Positions 60,011 to 64,000 of a DNA stretch of 64,000 bases are shown here, in pieces; the first letter of the stretch is position 1, and every line of letters starts with the position of its first letter. The notes under the pieces are model-generated. The model was not told where the DNA came from. It searched no databases and worked only from the letters and a program-made list of their open reading frames with translations. The translations under genes and the position numbers were made by a program. The DNA is taken from positions 14,472,027-14,536,026 of the forward strand of contig CM042548.1 of assembly GCA_023630585.1 (NCBI GenBank), in the 5' to 3' direction. This stretch comes from Cranoglanis bouderius. Its lineage: Eukaryota > Chordata > Actinopteri > Siluriformes > Cranoglanididae.

Positions 60011-60934
60011 TGTTTTTTCGTGACTTCAAGAGTCTGTCTTCACGTTAACGTCAATTTTTTTTCTTCATGAAGCATACGGAATAAGATGATTGTGATGATC
60101 TCTCTGTACAATAGAATTACTAAAAAAAATACAACTCAAGTTCAATATGTACATTATCTACCTAAAAAGTACAACCGCTATCATCATATCATCATAATGT
60201 AATAAAATATGTAAACAAACTTCTTTTTTCTTTTTTTTTTGTCGTTTGACACAGTCGACTGTGACAACAGATAGAATTCACACTTTTCACGTTAGATTTA
60301 TTTTTCCGTATAGACATCCGTAACAGCGTTATAGTAGGAGTGCCAGTGTGCACCAGACAGCTTTTCATAAAAAAGAGAACAAGAGGAAGTGGACCAACAT
60401 ACATCATGATCGCAAAAAAGATCAAAGCCGGGCACCGGCCGCGGAGGAAACGTGACGTAGGTCAGCGTTGTCGTCGTCACGTTGAGAGGGTAGGGGAAAA
60501 AAAGAATCGGTAAAGATGTGTCTGATGGATTGACTGGCCTGGCAGATCTGTTTAACCTCAGCTGAACGTCATACATCGTAGTGTAAAGATGGCATGCATT
60601 ACAATCAGTCGCTTCACTGAGACAAAGATAAAATGCACCACTTCGCTCAAATTCACAAATTATTATTATTTTTTTCTCAAACGTCACAGTCGGTTGTAAA
60701 ATCCGAATCATTTGGTCGAGTTTTGAGTAACAGTGCTGCGAGAGCGTCAGTGAGCTGTCCTCGCTCGTCTGATTTCATTTACTACATTGATTTTCTTTTT
60801 TTTCTCTTTTTTTTTTTGCAGAGAGCAAAAAAAAAAAAAAAAAAATTGACACCACATATAATGTATAAACAATACAAATCTCTCATATGTATTTATATAT
60901 ATATTTTTTGGCAAGAGTCCTTCTTTCTCATTCA

Positions 60935-61012
<78 letters not shown>

Positions 61013-61458
61013 GTATTCATATATATTTTGTCCATCTCTTGTAACACTATGTATCACTCACATGCTTGCGATGGCCAGAATAATTTTCTCCTCGCTCTCT
61101 CTCACTCTTTCTTTCTCACTTTTTTGTCCTTTTTTTTTTTTTTTTTTTTTTACAGGATTAAAAAAAATGCCAAGGATCATATACCTTTTTAAAAGTCACT
61201 TTTTTTTCTAGGATAATGATGTAGGTGTGAAGTATTCTACACTGATAACGCCGGCGACTGGATCGAAGAATAAAAGTCACTAATGTCGCTATTTACCATC
61301 GTGGTATGCTTACACAATAGTGCGCTTTATATTACAGTTGGTGTGAGAGCTCGGTGCCTCAGCACAGTGCCAAAATGAAAATCTTTTTCTCTCTCTCTCT
61401 TTCTGTCAGCGCAGCTCCTGATACGCCTCAGCGTCACCCGTTTCACCGTCGCGCAGTC
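60010..61458 (-). other. nrxn3: Probable nrxn3 3' UTR region
   Basis: Non-coding sequence following the nrxn3 stop on the - strand. It contains a long (TA)n at 60940-61002 and several long T and A runs. A minus-strand AATAAA occurs near 60296-60301 and could serve as a poly(A) signal. The transcript end cannot be fixed from sequence alone. Confidence 0.4.
60940..61002. repeat. (TA)n microsatellite in the nrxn3 3' flank
   Basis: About 30 TA units. Confidence 0.97.
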
Positions 61459-62211
61459 TCACACATAATATTCCTTGTCCTTGTTTTTCTGTTTCTTGTT
61501 GCTGCCTTTCGAGCCGTGCTGCTTGTCCTTCATGACCGCGCCGTTGCTCTGCGCTGAGTTGGTTATGTAATTGCGGCTTTCGTCCACTTGGTACGACCCC
61601 TCGTCCCTGTTTCTGTACTTATACATGGCGTACAGGAGGATGAGGATGCACAAAGCGGCAGCAGCAACTATCCCGACGACCATTCCAGTGGTGCTGCTAG
61701 ATTCCCGGACGACCTCGGAGGCCCCGGGAACGCGCCTGACGCCCGGCTCCGTGGGGATCGCTGTGGGTACATTACGGAACATGGGGGAGGTTATTAACGG
61801 GCTCTTCGGCTTTTTTCGGTCTACGTCATAGGAAGTGGGCAATGGACGCAAGACTATGTCGGGTTGGGGTTTAAGCTCTCGGTTATTCATTTTGCCCGCA
61901 GGCCATTTGGGCGGCGCTGCGGCAGCAGAGGTGGTGGTGGTGGTGGTGGTGGAGCGGCTCAGATTGGGGGAAAAAGACGCGGTAGTAGTAGTCCTACCGT
62001 GCTCGGAGGCTTTGTTAGGTCTAAAGTCCTTGGCTTCCCACTTAGGCGCGTGAGCTTTGTAGCCACCTTCAAAGGCCGACGTGGATAAGGTCTTATCTGT
62101 GACCAAGGAGAAGGTGGTGTAAACATCTTCATCATCAGTAGTGGGCAGGTTAGAGTCATATGCTTCCCCAGAGCCATACCCAGATATCACCAAGCCATCA
62201 TCATCATCATC

Positions 62212-62243
<32 letters not shown>

Positions 62244-62426
62244 CACCATCATCACAATCATCGCTGCCTTGGTCCGACAAGCAGGGCAGGCCCGCCTCAG
62301 TGGCCATGGACAGGGACTCTTTGGTGGTCTCAATAATGGTGAGGGGGGGGCGGAGGGTTGGGGGGGGAGGGATGAAGGGTGCACGTGTAGCTACAGGAGG
62401 GAGTACTAAGGGATCTAATTCACCTC
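61459..62426 (-). CDS. nrxn3: Neurexin 3, terminal coding exon
   Basis: Encodes the last 321 residues of a presynaptic adhesion receptor that binds neuroligins, LRRTMs and cerebellins. The acceptor TTCTTCTCCATCCTAG lies just upstream (AG ends at 62427); the exon opens with two bases of a split codon, then GELDPLVLPP. In order: a Pro-rich start, an acidic tract (residues 55-76, broken only by Cys57, Gly60 and Gly67), SGYGSG (81-86), a Thr/Ser-rich stalk (145-166), a transmembrane helix (about 248-268), the juxtamembrane YKYRNRDEG segment expected to bind protein 4.1, and a C-terminal EYYV that fits PDZ ligands of CASK/Mint type. The stop TGA is the complement of 61459-61461. The acidic stalk and tail fit NRXN3 best among the neurexins, and the dio2 neighbourhood agrees. 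Whether this is the a or b teleost paralogue cannot be settled here. Upstream exons lie outside the window. Confidence 0.95.
61929..61953 (-). repeat. Thr-coding trinucleotide repeat inside nrxn3
   Basis: A (GTG)n tract on the + strand gives a run of seven to eight Thr codons in the O-glycosylation-type stalk of neurexin 3. Confidence 0.85.
62195..62261 (-). repeat. Asp-coding trinucleotide microsatellite inside nrxn3
   Basis: An (ATC)n tract on the + strand, read as GAT/GAC on the - strand, giving Asp runs of 6 and 9 residues separated by Gly. It lies within the neurexin 3 stalk. Confidence 0.95.
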
Positions 62427-64000
62427 CTAGGATGGAGAAGAAATAACAGATTGTATCAGCAGGCATTTCGAAGACTCTGTAATACACCGACAATAAGGAA
62501 AATAAATAAACGAAATACCAGAAAACTCATATGACGTAATGTAAAGCAAAATTTCAAATACAAATACAAAGTAAATAAATAAAATAAAAATAAACAACGA
62601 AAGAAACAAAGCTTTGGGCCGTGAGAGGTCTTCACGAGAGAGCCAGATACCGCCAGGCCTAAAATTAATCATACATAACATTTGTTGAATAAATGATTGA
62701 TAAATTGTTAACACTTTCGTTGAAGGCCGTATGACCTACGGATGCAGTCATAACATTTGATAAGGCATTACTCACATTTGTTATAATTATACATGAAAAG
62801 GCATTACAGTTTACAACAATGTTTATAGTGCATTCATAAATTGTTGACAGTATGCATTATAAACAGTGTTTATAACACATTATAATTGTCAATGCCGAAG
62901 TAATTCAGTCCCAGTGTACTTAATATGTTGTGTTTAGCTGTAAACAATCAATTATAATGTATCATGTTAACAATTCATAATGCATAATAAGGACAGCTAT
63001 AAAGTGCAATGCATTTTCATAAATAATTATATCAATGTGCATAATGCCTTATAAATTCAGGAGCGTGTTTATAGTTCATTATAACTATGCGGTGTTACCG
63101 CTAAATTTTCATTCTGGTTATTTGTCCATGAGATTTCTTGCCACCGAGATAGAATATCAGAAAGGACAAAATATCTTCCTTCACACACAAAGCGGAGAAC
63201 TCTGTGTTTGAGGAAGCGTTCAGGAGATCCTGCAGGATTTGGATATAATCTCTCTGAGGGTTGGTCTGGCTCCCCAGCGGCCCCTCCGGGCCTCGTGCCT
63301 TTTAGACACCCGTATACTGAAACTGGAATGGCAGGGCCTGTCTCAGAACCATGGCGACGGCTGAATGATCTCCGAGCTCACGGCCGAGTTCTGTCTAAAC
63401 ACATTCTGCTGAAGATTTTCACTTCAAGTGAGAATCTCAGAGTGTCACCTGAAAAATGCTTCATTTTTGATATGGTTTAAAAATGCGCTTAAGGCTGTAT
63501 TCACAAGGACGTTTTAAAAATATATATATTTTAGAAAATGCACTGGCATGCAGACGATTTTACATAAATTAGATGTATTTTGTGATACAACTTAAATACC
63601 AGGGTGCCAAGCACAGGATCGTATTACTCTAAATGTGACTTAACATACGTTTCTCTTCCATCTCACTCAAAAACAGCGTAAAAGACTAAAGCCCCGCCCC
63701 AGTCTCCGATTGGCTAACGTATAGCCACGTTATAGTACATTCTCGTAAATGGATAATTTATTATTTTTAGCATTGACACGAGTCGGCATGTTGTATGCTT
63801 TTTTTGAATGACAGTGCTTCTGGAGTCCTTGTGAACACAAGATAATTTTGAAAAAAATGACCGGAGAGCTGCGACGGATTAAGTTGCATTACAAAGCATT
63901 TTTTCGTAATTTCACAAGTTTCCTTCTGTGTGTATTGTGGTGAATCAGTTCTCTTAATCCAGATACATTTTAACAGTTAGCACTGGACATAAACCATGTA
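62427..64000 (-). other. nrxn3: nrxn3 intron upstream of the last exon (partial)
   Basis: Runs from the splice acceptor at 62427 to the window edge. It contains an interspersed repeat at 62705-63110 and otherwise unique AT-rich sequence. No additional neurexin exon (for example the alternative exons of splice site 5) was recognised. Confidence 0.7.
62705..63110. repeat. Interspersed ATTATAA-rich repeat, copy 3 (nrxn3 intron)
   Basis: Starts GTTAACACTTTCGTTGAAG and ends GTGTTTATAGTTCATTATAA near GGTGTTACC; shares TTCATAAATAATTATA and GCATAATGCCTTATAA with the other copies. Confidence 0.65.

Noticed and set aside
61835..62446. Plus-strand frames with Val or Ser runs
   Set aside because: Antisense shadows of the neurexin 3 exon.

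Overview
The window is nuclear DNA from a teleost fish, possibly an otophysan such as a catfish (the rank below teleost is a guess). Evidence: two vertebrate genes with introns, at least thirteen Tc1/mariner-type DNA transposon copies or relics, a tRNA-derived SINE with the teleost-type tail, many long (CA)n, (TA)n, (CT)n and tetranucleotide microsatellites, and AT-rich, gene-poor spacing. There is no bacterial-type gene organisation.

Two genes are supported. dio2 (type 2 iodothyronine deiodinase, + strand) has coding exon 1 at 35579-35806, a 4.1 kb intron, and exon 2 at 39901-40464. An in-frame TGA at 40063-40065 is read as selenocysteine. The terminal coding exon of neurexin 3 (nrxn3, - strand) lies at 61459-62426 and encodes the acidic/glycosylated stalk, the transmembrane helix and the cytoplasmic tail ending in EYYV. 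The two genes face each other tail to tail, as NRXN3 and DIO2 do in human, so the window is a conserved-synteny block. dio2 activates thyroid hormone and nrxn3 is a presynaptic adhesion receptor; they are neighbours, not a pathway.

Layout: 1-35000 is the region upstream of dio2, with repeats, six Tc1-family relics or elements, one apparently intact Tc1-like transposase gene (28720-29736), microsatellites and a few unique stretches that look like conserved non-coding DNA. 35100-40500 is dio2, whose intron is largely built of degenerate tandem repeats, palindromic mini-elements and a Tc1 end fragment. 40500-61450 is the dio2-nrxn3 intergenic region, with a solo LTR with perfect target duplication (43875-44567), a piggyBac-like mini-element, a roughly 3.6 kb palindromic structure built around a 19-bp degenerate minisatellite (about 47900-51570), and a Tc1 copy carrying a nested SINE. 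61459-64000 is the nrxn3 last exon and part of its upstream intron.

The most unusual items are the large fold-back structure at 47.9-51.6 kb; the intact transposase whose second Asp and Glu are separated by 35 rather than 34 residues; the Asp-coding microsatellite beside the glycosaminoglycan-type SGYGSG motif of neurexin 3; and a dispersed ~0.5 kb repeat family with about eleven copies in 64 kb. No new multi-gene system was found. All repeat names are recognised by eye, without a database search.
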